The position numbers and the translations under genes were made by a program. Source: GCA-003244245 sp050699815 (GTDB lineage: Bacteria > Actinomycetota > Actinomycetes > Mycobacteriales > Pseudonocardiaceae). Taken from it: a DNA stretch of 14,977 nt. The stretch is from NCBI GenBank assembly GCA_050699815.1, contig JBOHFT010000108.1, positions 1 to 14,977 on the forward strand. Direction: 5' to 3'. The notes under the pieces are model-generated. The model did no database searches and had not been told where the DNA came from. It saw nothing but the letters and a program-made list of their open reading frames with translations. This document shows, piece by piece, positions 6,390-12,690 of the stretch (position 1 is its first letter; every line of letters starts with the position of its first letter).

Positions 6390-6517
6390 GCATGGTGAAG
6401 GTCATCACCTTGGATCTCAAATTCCGCGTCATCCCCGTCCAGGTCTCCCTCGATCGTGGCCCCGTCACACAAGATCGCCCATGAATCTGTGGCGACGCCA
6501 CTTGACACGTACGTCAC
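6386..6517 (-). CDS. Small acidic protein, 43 aa, coupled to the sigma-like gene
   Basis: This is an unrecognised short protein. The GTG at 6517 overlaps the stop of the sigma-like gene as GTGA, and AGAGGA lies 7 bases upstream, so start and coupling are well supported. It reads TYVSSGVATDSWAILCDGA then TIEGDLDGDDAEFEIQGDDL, a beta-rich, strongly acidic sequence with one Cys. The TAG at 6388 cuts it short compared with the coding-like sequence that follows in another frame. Its position as the last cistron suggests a role with the sigma-like factor (for example a partner or inhibitor), but this is inference only. Confidence 0.55.
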   Translation of the reverse strand: MTYVSSGVATDSWAILCDGATIEGDLDGDDAEFEIQGDDLHHA

Positions 6518-7119
6518 GCCGAAATCCTCTCTTGTTCTGATTCGCCCCAGCCCGTCTGAGCGCGTTCCTTCGCTCGTTCTTCAGCGAAGTACTTTCGTAA
6601 GTTCTCCTTGGCTCGATATTTCAACGCGCTGACGCCATTGGCTGTGAGACCAAAGACCGACGCGACCTCGGACGGAATCCTCTCGTCCACCACAACTAAT
6701 TTCAGTACGAGCTGGTGACGGTCCGACAGGCTGCCGAATGCGCGGGAGAGTGCCGGACCGAGCTGCGCAACGTCCATCAAAGTGAGACGGCGCGCGATGT
6801 TGTCCACGACGAACGGCTTACTGCTCTCGTACCTCACAAAAGCGCGCCGCTGCCTTTTCTCTTGCTTCGTATCGTCATACACCAACCGTCGAACGATGGT
6901 GCAGAGGTACGCCAGATATCCCCCGTCAGTCGGCCCGCGGCCGTTCTTGATTGCGTTGCGCATCCGAACGAATGCCCGAGACGTCAAGTCGTCAGCATCA
7001 AACGAGCTCCGCGTGTATCCGAGCGCGACCGCGTGCACATCGTTCCAGTGCGCCGCAAACAGCTCGGCGTGTTCTGCCCAGTCATTTGAATCCCCAGCTT
7101 GCGCGATCTCGTAGACCAT
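6514..7119 (-). CDS. Sigma-70-family (ECF-like) RNA polymerase sigma factor
   Basis: This 201-aa protein has the two-domain ECF layout. Region 2 at about residues 20-90 (FAAHWNDVHAVALGYTRSSF, DADDLTSRAFVRMRNAI, YLAYLCTIVRRLVYDD) corresponds to core-binding and -10 recognition helices. Region 4 at about 120-178 (LSRAFGSLSDRHQLVLKLVV, IPSEVASVFGLTANGVSALK, YRAKENLRKYF) is the -35-binding helix-turn-helix. The ATG at 7119 is chosen because its A is the last base of the preceding gene's TGA (TGATG) and GAGGGGGG lies just upstream. The frame is open to 7278 but overlaps the upstream gene. It sits inside a run of tightly overlapping short genes. No recognisable anti-sigma factor is present unless one of the neighbouring unknowns serves as one. 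It could also be a sigma-like regulator from a mobile element. Confidence 0.8.
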   Translation of the reverse strand: MVYEIAQAGDSNDWAEHAELFAAHWNDVHAVALGYTRSSFDADDLTSRAFVRMRNAIKNGRGPTDGGYLAYLCTIVRRLVYDDTKQEKRQRRAFVRYESSKPFVVDNIARRLTLMDVAQLGPALSRAFGSLSDRHQLVLKLVVVDERIPSEVASVFGLTANGVSALKYRAKENLRKYFAEERAKERAQTGWGESEQERISA

Positions 7120-7511
7120 CACGCCGCCCCCTCGTCGCGTCGCGCATGTTTCGGCCACGATGGACACCCGGAGGCATGTCGGGTTTGCCAAGTGGGGACC
7201 GGCGACACACCTCCGAGCAGCTTGGTGGCGGATTCCACGTCTTCCATACGCGCATGCCGTGATCCCGAAAAGTAGCACTGAACATTGTGGGAGTGTGTCG
7301 CGCGACCGCTAACGGGCGATGGCGAATAGACCGGAATCTCGTGCGTTTTCTCTGCTTGCCCGATCTCGCCCGCTTCCACGACGTAGTCGGCAGGTTCCTC
7401 GTCCGAGCTTGCTACCGCATCATCGATAGTCCATTCGGTGGCCACATCGTTATTCCCAGAGCCAGCGGTGTCCCTTACGCGTTCCGCTGTGATCTCAACT
7501 CGATAGTTCAC
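7119..7511 (-). CDS. Hypothetical protein, 130 aa
   Basis: No family is recognised. GTG 7511 is the most likely start, overlapping the end of the preceding membrane-peptide gene by 17 bases; there is no clear ribosome-binding site, so translation may depend on coupling. The first half (NYRVEITAERVRDTAGSGNN, DVATEWTIDDAVASSDEEPA, DYVVEAGEI) looks like an acidic soluble domain. The second half is unusual, rich in His, Ser, Pro, Trp and Cys (THSHNVQCYFSGSRHARM, PTWQTRHASGCPSWPKHARR), and may be disordered or bind metal. It ends with the TGATG coupling to the sigma-like gene. Confidence 0.5.
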   Translation of the reverse strand: MNYRVEITAERVRDTAGSGNNDVATEWTIDDAVASSDEEPADYVVEAGEIGQAEKTHEIPVYSPSPVSGRATHSHNVQCYFSGSRHARMEDVESATKLLGGVSPVPTWQTRHASGCPSWPKHARRDEGAA

Positions 7512-7629
7512 GTCGTAACGTCCGTGCCCAGAAGGGCTTGGCCAGAAGTGAACCCCCCAACACCCCAAGAACAGCCCCGACGACGAGAACTCCGGGCGCA
7601 CCGAGAATCAACACCCACATTGGCACCAT
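7495..7629 (-). CDS. Small single-span membrane protein, 44 aa
   Basis: The protein starts MVPMWVLILGAPGVLVVGAV and continues LGVLGGSLLAKPFWARTLRR with a short tail. One transmembrane helix covers most of residues 4-30, followed by a basic, cytoplasmic-looking end. ATG 7629 has AGGACAGG about 9 bases upstream, within the end of the preceding gene, and lies 6 bases after that gene's stop. It resembles the tiny membrane proteins often encoded in actinomycete mobile elements (such as Spd-type spread proteins) only in size and layout. Confidence 0.6.
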   Translation of the reverse strand: MVPMWVLILGAPGVLVVGAVLGVLGGSLLAKPFWARTLRRELSS

Positions 7630-7635
7630 GTGTGA

Positions 7636-7746
7636 TCACCTGTCCTCGTGATCACGCGTCGGCTTGCCTCGGGTCACCGCATACAGGAATTGGATGACGA
7701 CCACCGGGCCAATAATTGCCAGCAGCACACCGCCGGTCGCCGTCAT
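7636..7746 (-). CDS. Small single-span membrane protein, 36 aa
   Basis: It reads MTATGGVLLAIIGPVVVIQF then LYAVTRGKPTRDHEDR: one transmembrane helix at about residues 4-24 and a charged C-terminal tail. ATG 7746 overlaps the stop of the upstream gene (ATGA at 7743-7746), so it is translationally coupled. It is the first of two consecutive membrane peptides; both have the helix first and basic residues after, which predicts a cytoplasmic C-terminus. Confidence 0.6.
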   Translation of the reverse strand: MTATGGVLLAIIGPVVVIQFLYAVTRGKPTRDHEDR

Positions 7747-7910
7747 GATTCCCCGCTGCCCGACAATGCCACGTTGACCTCGGCCATAACGGTGATACCG
7801 GCCCTGGCCCACCTCTCCAGCAGGTCCATCGCGGCAGCGGCCTCGGTGCGGGAAACGTTGATGCCCGTGGGTGAAAGTGCCTCTCGGATCGTCATCGCCG
7901 CCAGGTGCAC
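7743..7910 (-). CDS. Hypothetical small protein, 55 aa, first gene of the operon
   Basis: It is an unrecognised family. GTG 7910 is chosen because GGAG lies 6 bases upstream; ATG 7895 and GTG 7949 are in frame. The sequence has MTIREALSPTGINVSRTEAA, AAMDLLERWARAGITVMAEV and NVALSGSGES, mostly helical with an acidic end. The same frame stays open far upstream only because it is antisense to the KAP gene. The four-base overlap ATGA with the next cistron supports it as real. An 8-bp inverted repeat 34 bases before the start may be its operator. Confidence 0.55.
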   Translation of the reverse strand: MHLAAMTIREALSPTGINVSRTEAAAAMDLLERWARAGITVMAEVNVALSGSGES

Positions 7911-7943
7911 AGCCAACTCCGACTGGCCGACCCCACGGTCCCC

Positions 7944-7975
7944 CGTCACGATGCACCGTCCGTAGGTTCGTGACG
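7944..7975. promoter_or_regulatory. Candidate operator: inverted repeat in the divergent region
   Basis: CGTCACGA (7944-7951) and TCGTGACG (7968-7975) are perfect complements 16 bases apart. The arm centres are 24 bases apart, a little over two helical turns, consistent with a regulator dimer or two dimers. The site lies between the minus-strand minicistron operon (start 7910) and the plus-strand KAP gene (start 8103), so it could control either or both. Confidence 0.4.
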
Positions 7976-8102
7976 CTGTCCGCTGTCCACTGCCATCCGT
8001 CCGGCCGCGCGGTCGAGACACACACGCCAGTACTCCCCGAACACCCGCACGCCGGCGAGATCCAACCCGAACCCGCCCACCGCGGCCGACCTGTCCGGCG
8101 CG

Positions 8103-10799
8103 GTGCTGCCCCGTGAGCTGCGGGGTGCCACCCTGCGCCGGGCGCAACTGGTTGCGGCCCGGTGCGACGGTGCCGACCTCACCGGCGCCGACCTCACCGG
8201 CGCCGACCTGCGCGACGCGGATCTGAGCCAAGCGCGGCTGATCGGCGCGAATCTTCGGGCGGCCCGCCTGGCCGGGGCTGTGCTGGACCGTGCGGTCCTG
8301 GTCGGCGCTGACCTTCACATCCCGCCCGGTGCCCTGCTCGGCGACGGTGGCGCACGGCAGTACCGGGCCGAAGCCATCCTCGCCGCCGTCCGCAGTGTCC
8401 CCAGCGCAGAGCTGCCCCAGGTCGACGGGCAGGCCGAGCAGGTCCTGGACTACGCCAGCACGGCGATGCCGCCCAGCTCCGATGGGCTGGTCACGCTGTC
8501 CATGCTGTTCGGCGCGCTGCTGGAGACCACCAACACCGCCTCGACGGCGCTGCGCACCGAGCTGGGCACCCGCGGCGTCGACGTCGAACCGGTCCTGAAA
8601 TCCTGCCGCGAGCACCTCGGCACCCGCACCTCCTACGCGGACTACCTGCGCGATCACCACCCCTACCGGCCGCCCGAGGTCCAGGTGCCGCCCTACGCGC
8701 CGGACGAGCCGCGGGCCCGTCGCCCGCCGCGGAAACCGGCCGTCGAGCCGCGGGACCTGGTCGGCATCGGCGCTGAGGTGGACGCGTTCGCTTACCTGAT
8801 CGCCTCCAGGACGCTCACCCCGCCGCTGGCCATCGGCCTGTTCGGCGACTGGGGATCGGGCAAGAGCTACTTCCTGCGCAGCGTGCAGCGCCGGATCGAC
8901 CAGCTGGTCAGCGCGGACGTGGAGCGGCCGCCGTTCCACCGCAGGATCGCGCAGATCGAGTTCAACGCCTGGCAGTACGTGGAGGGCGACCTGTGGGCGA
9001 GCCTGCTGGAACATCTGTTCCGCAACCTGCGCCTGGCCGGTGAGGACGACGATCTCCTGGAAGACCGTCGGCGCGAGTACCAGCGACGGATCACCGAGCA
9101 GACCGCGGAGCACCGCAGCGCCGTCGAGCAACGCGACAAGCTGGCCGGGCAGCAACGGCAGGCCGAACAGCTGGTCCAGGACAAGACCCGCGATCGGGAC
9201 GCGAAGCTGGACGAGCTGACAGCGGCGCGGCGGCGCGATCCGTTGCGCGGCTGGGAACCGTCTCCGGAGCTGTCCACGACGCTCGCTGAGGCCGGGATTG
9301 ACACGCTGGTGACCCAGGCCGACGAGCTGCGGCAGACCCTGGCGAGCACCGGCGAGACGTTGCGCCGCGTCGGCCCCGTGCTCGGGCCACTGCGCACCGG
9401 AGGCTGGCGCTACCCCGTCGCACTGGTCGTCGTGATCGGCCTCGGGCCGCTGACCAGCTTCATCCTGAGCAGCCTCGATGCCTCCGCGGTGTCCAACGTG
9501 ATCGCCAGCGTGTCCGCTTTGCTGGCCGGCGCTACGGCCTACGCCGCGTCCGGAAACAAGGTGCTCACCGGCACCCTCGGGGCGATCGCCAAGGCACAGC
9601 GGACGCTCGACGCGGAACTGAGCGAGCGGCGCGAACAGTTCGACCAAGGGATCCGGCAGGCCGAGAGCACGCTTGCGGACACGCAGCGGGAGCTGGAATC
9701 CGCAGTCGACGCGGAACAACAGCTCGCCGCGTCGGTCGCCGGGCTGCAGACCGAGCTGGACCGCATCACCCCGAGCAGCGTGCTCGCCGACTTCGTCGGC
9801 AACCGGTTCGCCAGCGACGACTACCGCCGCCACCTCGGGGTGCCCGCATTGGTGCGCCAGGACCTGGAGCGGCTTTCCCGGCTGATCCAGCAGCATCACG
9901 ACGAGGCTTCAGTGATCAGCGACGAGCATGCCATCGACCGGGTCGTGCTCTACATCGACGATCTGGACCGCTGCCCGACCGAGATGGTGATCAAGGTGCT
10001 GGAGGCGGTGCACCTGCTGCTGGCGTTCCCGCTGTTCGTGGTCGTGGTCGCGGTGGACGCGCGATGGCTGGAGTCCTCGCTTGAAGAGCATTACACCCAG
10101 TTAAAGGCCAAGGGGGCGGTCCCCTCCGATTACCTGGAGAAGATCTTTCAGGTGCCGTTCTGGGTACGGCCGCTCGGTGCGGACACCCGCCGGCAGATGG
10201 TGCGCGGCCTGCTGGCGCCCAACCTGGCCGGCCCGGCCCCGGCGACCGGCGCCAGCGAGGGCCCAGTCGACGAGGGCCCAGCCACCGACACCGATCTGCC
10301 CGACGCTGATCTGCCGGAGTTCACCCGGCTGGTGAAGTCCTTCGGCGTCACCGACCCGTCGCAGCTGCCCTGGCTGCAGGCCGCGACGCTGACCGTCACC
10401 GGCCCGGAACTCGGCCTGATCGAGGGCATCTCCGGGCTGATCGGCGCCACCCCCCGGGCGGTCAAGCGCTTCATCAACGTCTACCTGCTGCTCAAGTCGG
10501 TGGGCCGCAGCCGCGGCTGGCCGCTGCCGGAGCAGGGCCAGGTCGCGGTGCTGCTCGCCATCGCCACCGGGCTGCCCGCGCTGGCCGACGACCTGCTGCC
10601 GCGCCTGGCTACCGCACAGACCCTGCGGGCGGCGCTGGCCGACACAGTCGGCGGGGGAGCCGCCACTGCGCAGCTGGCCCGGCTGAACGCCTGGCTGGCC
10701 GAGCACCCGACCTGGTACGACGTCGCACTGGCTGGGACGGACTGCTGGGTCGATCTCATCCTGCGCTTCCGCTTCGACCGGGTGAACAAACAACGATGA
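8103..10799 (+). CDS. KAP-family P-loop NTPase with N-terminal pentapeptide repeats
   Basis: This is a large membrane-associated NTPase of the KAP group in the STAND class; relatives include the phage-exclusion protein PifA. Residues about 1-72 form pentapeptide repeats (GADLTGADLTGADLRDADL, LIGANLRAARLAGAVLDRAV), which fold as a right-handed beta helix. Residues about 104-172 resemble a ClpN-like helical segment (VLDYASTA, LFGALLETTNTAS, VLKSCREHLG). Walker A is GDWGSGKS (248-255) and Walker B is VVLYIDDLDRCP (614-625). Two transmembrane helices (about 436-457 and 464-482), flanked by coiled coils (about 320-376 and 497-555), lie between them, the KAP hallmark. A C-terminal helical region contains PRAVKRFINVYLLLKS. 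GTG 8103 is the only usable start but has no ribosome-binding site. In-frame ADLSGAVL just before it is another repeat, so the true 5' end may be lost. A role in phage defence or signalling is possible but unproven. Confidence 0.88.
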   Translation: MLPRELRGATLRRAQLVAARCDGADLTGADLTGADLRDADLSQARLIGANLRAARLAGAVLDRAVLVGADLHIPPGALLGDGGARQYRAEAILAAVRSVPSAELPQVDGQAEQVLDYASTAMPPSSDGLVTLSMLFGALLETTNTASTALRTELGTRGVDVEPVLKSCREHLGTRTSYADYLRDHHPYRPPEVQVPPYAPDEPRARRPPRKPAVEPRDLVGIGAEVDAFAYLIASRTLTPPLAIGLFGDWGSGKSYFLRSVQRRIDQLVSADVERPPFHRRIAQIEFNAWQYVEGDLWASLLEHLFRNLRLAGEDDDLLEDRRREYQRRITEQTAEHRSAVEQRDKLAGQQRQAEQLVQDKTRDRDAKLDELTAARRRDPLRGWEPSPELSTTLAEAGIDTLVTQADELRQTLASTGETLRRVGPVLGPLRTGGWRYPVALVVVIGLGPLTSFILSSLDASAVSNVIASVSALLAGATAYAASGNKVLTGTLGAIAKAQRTLDAELSERREQFDQGIRQAESTLADTQRELESAVDAEQQLAASVAGLQTELDRITPSSVLADFVGNRFASDDYRRHLGVPALVRQDLERLSRLIQQHHDEASVISDEHAIDRVVLYIDDLDRCPTEMVIKVLEAVHLLLAFPLFVVVVAVDARWLESSLEEHYTQLKAKGAVPSDYLEKIFQVPFWVRPLGADTRRQMVRGLLAPNLAGPAPATGASEGPVDEGPATDTDLPDADLPEFTRLVKSFGVTDPSQLPWLQAATLTVTGPELGLIEGISGLIGATPRAVKRFINVYLLLKSVGRSRGWPLPEQGQVAVLLAIATGLPALADDLLPRLATAQTLRAALADTVGGGAATAQLARLNAWLAEHPTWYDVALAGTDCWVDLILRFRFDRVNKQR
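8172..8201 (+). repeat. Two exact tandem 15-base repeats coding for pentapeptides
   Basis: GCCGACCTCACCGGC occurs twice in a row (8172-8186, 8187-8201) and begins a third, diverged copy. It encodes ADLTG twice within the pentapeptide domain. DNA-level identity suggests recent duplication of one repeat unit. Confidence 0.85.
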
Positions 10800-10873
10800 G
10801 CGCGCAGCCACCGTCAGCACCGACCACCTCACCGCCGCGAATCTGGTGGCGTCTTCATCCCAGGCCAGCGTCC

Positions 10874-10910
10874 TTAACTTTTACTGTGATATTATCACGC
10901 TCATGGTTAA
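10874..10910 (+). promoter_or_regulatory. Nested symmetric operator over an extended -10 promoter
   Basis: An inner palindrome GTGATA-T-TATCAC (10886-10898) and outer arms TTAAC (10874-10878) and GTTAA (10906-10910) share one symmetry centre at 10892, with exactly 7 bases between inner and outer arms on both sides. The inner palindrome covers TGA-TATTAT (TG at 10887-10888, hexamer 10890-10895), an extended -10 with five of six consensus bases. The hexamer ends 7 bases before ATG 10903, so the transcript is probably leaderless. A bound repressor would block polymerase directly; the XRE-ImmA protein encoded downstream is the obvious candidate. Confidence 0.65.
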
Positions 10911-11535
10911 TGACCATGTCGAGCGGGTGCGTTCCGCCATGCTCAGACTGTGCGAACCACTGCACGACGTCTTCGCATGGGCCGAGCAGGTCCGACGGGA
11001 GCGGCTGCCGGAGCTGGCCGAGGGCCCGGACTACCGGTGGCACGCCACCCATACCGTGCGAGCGCTGGCGCACTACCGGCTCAACCAGATGAACGGCGAA
11101 CTGGGCGACTGGTCGCTGTCGGGCAACCATTCCCAGAACGGCGCACTGTGGTTGACCGATGGGTCCTACCGGGTCCGGATCCTCCACGCCCTCAACAAGG
11201 GCGATGCGCCCCCACCGGGCACCAATAGTGTGCGGCGTGCCTTCTATCGGAACCCTCCCCTGGGGACAATGGTGCCGCTGTTCGGCGAGGCCAGCGACAG
11301 GCTGCTGATTCTGTGGCAGATCGACCCGGAATCAGCGGCGGCCGGCTTCCGGGTCGTGCGACCCATCGGCGAGTGGAAGTGGGGCGCGTACCAGGCGACC
11401 GACCTGGACTTCCCGCTGCCGCAGACGGCCGACGAGCTGGCTGGCCTGGCGTTCGAGCCCACCGACGAGGATCTAGGGCTAGAACTGCCCCGTGAGGAGG
11501 AAGGCGGCAACGATGCTGGCGGCATCACCGGGTGA
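10903..11535 (+). CDS. Hypothetical protein, 210 aa, paired with an XRE-ImmA regulator
   Basis: I do not recognise the family. ATG 10903 fits the leaderless promoter; an earlier in-frame GTG at 10846 would start upstream of the promoter and is rejected. The N-terminal third is helical (HVERVRSAMLRLCEPLHDVF, AWAEQVRRERLPELAEG). The middle has WHATHTVRALAHYRLNQMNG, WSLSGNHSQNGALWLTDGSY, RVRILHALNKG and SVRRAFYRNP. Then comes a beta-rich part (DRLLILWQIDPE, FRVVRPIGEWKWG) and a very acidic tail (FEPTDEDLGLELPREEEGG). There are no membrane helices or signal peptide. The last 23 bases overlap the next gene, so the two are one transcription unit. Gene pairs with an XRE-ImmA protein are often toxin-antitoxin-like or repressor/effector pairs; this protein would be the effector or the protease substrate. 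That role is inference. Confidence 0.7.
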   Translation: MVNDHVERVRSAMLRLCEPLHDVFAWAEQVRRERLPELAEGPDYRWHATHTVRALAHYRLNQMNGELGDWSLSGNHSQNGALWLTDGSYRVRILHALNKGDAPPPGTNSVRRAFYRNPPLGTMVPLFGEASDRLLILWQIDPESAAAGFRVVRPIGEWKWGAYQATDLDFPLPQTADELAGLAFEPTDEDLGLELPREEEGGNDAGGITG

Positions 11536-12631
11536 GCGACTGCGGACCCTCCGGGACCTGCTCGGTCTGACCCAGGAGGAGCTGGCTACGGCATCTGGGG
11601 TGAAACAATCCTGGATCTCCCAGGTGGAGACCTCCGCGCGGGACGCCACCGACAGTGGGCTGCGGGCCATCGCGCTGGCGACGGGCACACCGCTACGGTT
11701 CTTCGAGGTCCGGCCCTCGACGGTGCCGCTGGACTCATTGCGGTTCCGCAAGACCTCCTCGGCCAGCAAGGTCATGACCCGCAGGGTGCACGCCTTCTAC
11801 AGCGAGAGCTACCGCGTGACCGAATCGTTGCTCGCCGCCGAGCGCTACCCCACGCCACCGCTGCCGTACGCCACCACCGACACCCTCGCCCGAGACGACA
11901 TCGAAGAACTGGCCGGCCAGACCCGCGAAGCGCTACGCCTGGCACCCGACAAGCCCATACCGCACCTGACCCGCGTACTGGAACGGGCAGGTGTCACGGT
12001 CGCGCCGCTGGTACTCGCCGATGACCCCGACGATCCACCGGCCGCGGGAGGTCACTTTGGGGTCTCTTACTGGGGTGGTCTCGGTGCCCCGGCGCTGATC
12101 GGCTACTTCCCCGGCAGCCAAGGCGATCGTGAACGGTTCACCCTGGCCCACGAGGTCGGCCATCTCGTGCTGCACACCTTCCGCCCCCGTGCCGCCGATC
12201 CCGAGGGGGAGGCCAACCGGTTCGCCGGTGCACTCCTCGTACCCCGGCTGCGCGCGGAGGAGGACATCTCCGAGCGGAAGTCTCTGACCGAGTATGCGCG
12301 AATGAAGGCCACCTGGGGGGTCTCCATGCAGGCGCTGATCATGCGGGGCGCGGCTCTCGGCCTTATCGGAGAGACCCGCAAGCGGTCTCTGTTCGTCCAG
12401 CTGTCGGCCAAGGGGTGGCGCAAGAACGAACCGGTCGCCGTCGGCCGTGAAGCTCCGCTGCTGTTGTGGACACTGCTGTCGCGTCGCTACGGCCAACGCC
12501 CCTACCGGGCTGCCGCTGAGGATCTGGCTATCCATCCCACCGTGCTGCGGTCGATCGCTCCCACACCGGCGGACCCGTCGAGCGGACACAGCAGGCCGAC
12601 CATGGCATCGATCCACAGCATCGGTCATTGA
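11513..12631 (+). CDS. XRE-ImmA/IrrE fusion: helix-turn-helix regulator with metalloprotease domain
   Basis: This 372-aa protein joins an N-terminal XRE helix-turn-helix (about residues 7-62: RLRTLRDLLGLTQEELATAS, GVKQSWISQVET) to a COG2856 ImmA/IrrE-type metallopeptidase. The zinc-binding HEXXH is HEVGH (213-217) in RFTLAHEVGHLVLH; acidic candidates for the third ligand lie in PEGEANRFAGALLVP. The C-terminal region (RYGQRPYRAAAEDLAIHPTV) is unassigned. ATG 11513 is chosen because AGGAGGAAGG lies just upstream; GTG 11492 is in frame. It overlaps the 210-aa gene by 23 bases. Family members act as repressors whose own or a partner's cleavage relieves repression, as in ImmA-ImmR of ICEBs1 and DdrO-IrrE of Deinococcus. 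Here it probably binds the symmetric site at 10874-10910. Confidence 0.9.
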   Translation: MLAASPGERLRTLRDLLGLTQEELATASGVKQSWISQVETSARDATDSGLRAIALATGTPLRFFEVRPSTVPLDSLRFRKTSSASKVMTRRVHAFYSESYRVTESLLAAERYPTPPLPYATTDTLARDDIEELAGQTREALRLAPDKPIPHLTRVLERAGVTVAPLVLADDPDDPPAAGGHFGVSYWGGLGAPALIGYFPGSQGDRERFTLAHEVGHLVLHTFRPRAADPEGEANRFAGALLVPRLRAEEDISERKSLTEYARMKATWGVSMQALIMRGAALGLIGETRKRSLFVQLSAKGWRKNEPVAVGREAPLLLWTLLSRRYGQRPYRAAAEDLAIHPTVLRSIAPTPADPSSGHSRPTMASIHSIGH

Positions 12632-12676
12632 GCCGATATCCGTCGAGGCTCGCCGTGCCGTCGGTGTCCCGCCCCG

Positions 12677-12690
12677 TCACTCACGAGTGA
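12677..12690. terminator. Short palindrome in the convergent gap
   Basis: TCACTC-AC-GAGTGA lies in the 59-base gap between the XRE-ImmA gene and the oppositely transcribed peroxidase gene, adjoining the peroxidase stop. It may be a weak bidirectional terminator; no T run is present and the loop is only two bases, so this is tentative. Confidence 0.2.

Noticed and set aside
5875..6540. Plus-strand open frame of 221 codons
   Set aside because: Composition is random-looking (Arg/Ser/Pro rich), it has no start signal, and it runs antisense to the coupled small gene at 6386-6517.
7743..9899. Minus-strand open frame of 718 codons antisense to the KAP gene
   Set aside because: It is the antisense shadow of a GC-rich gene (Gly/Val/Gln/Arg-rich, no domains). 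Only its last ~55 codons, past the KAP start, look like a real small gene.
10846..10902. Upstream GTG start for the 210-aa gene
   Set aside because: It would lie before the extended -10 promoter and operator, has no ribosome-binding site, and encodes A/T-rich promoter DNA.
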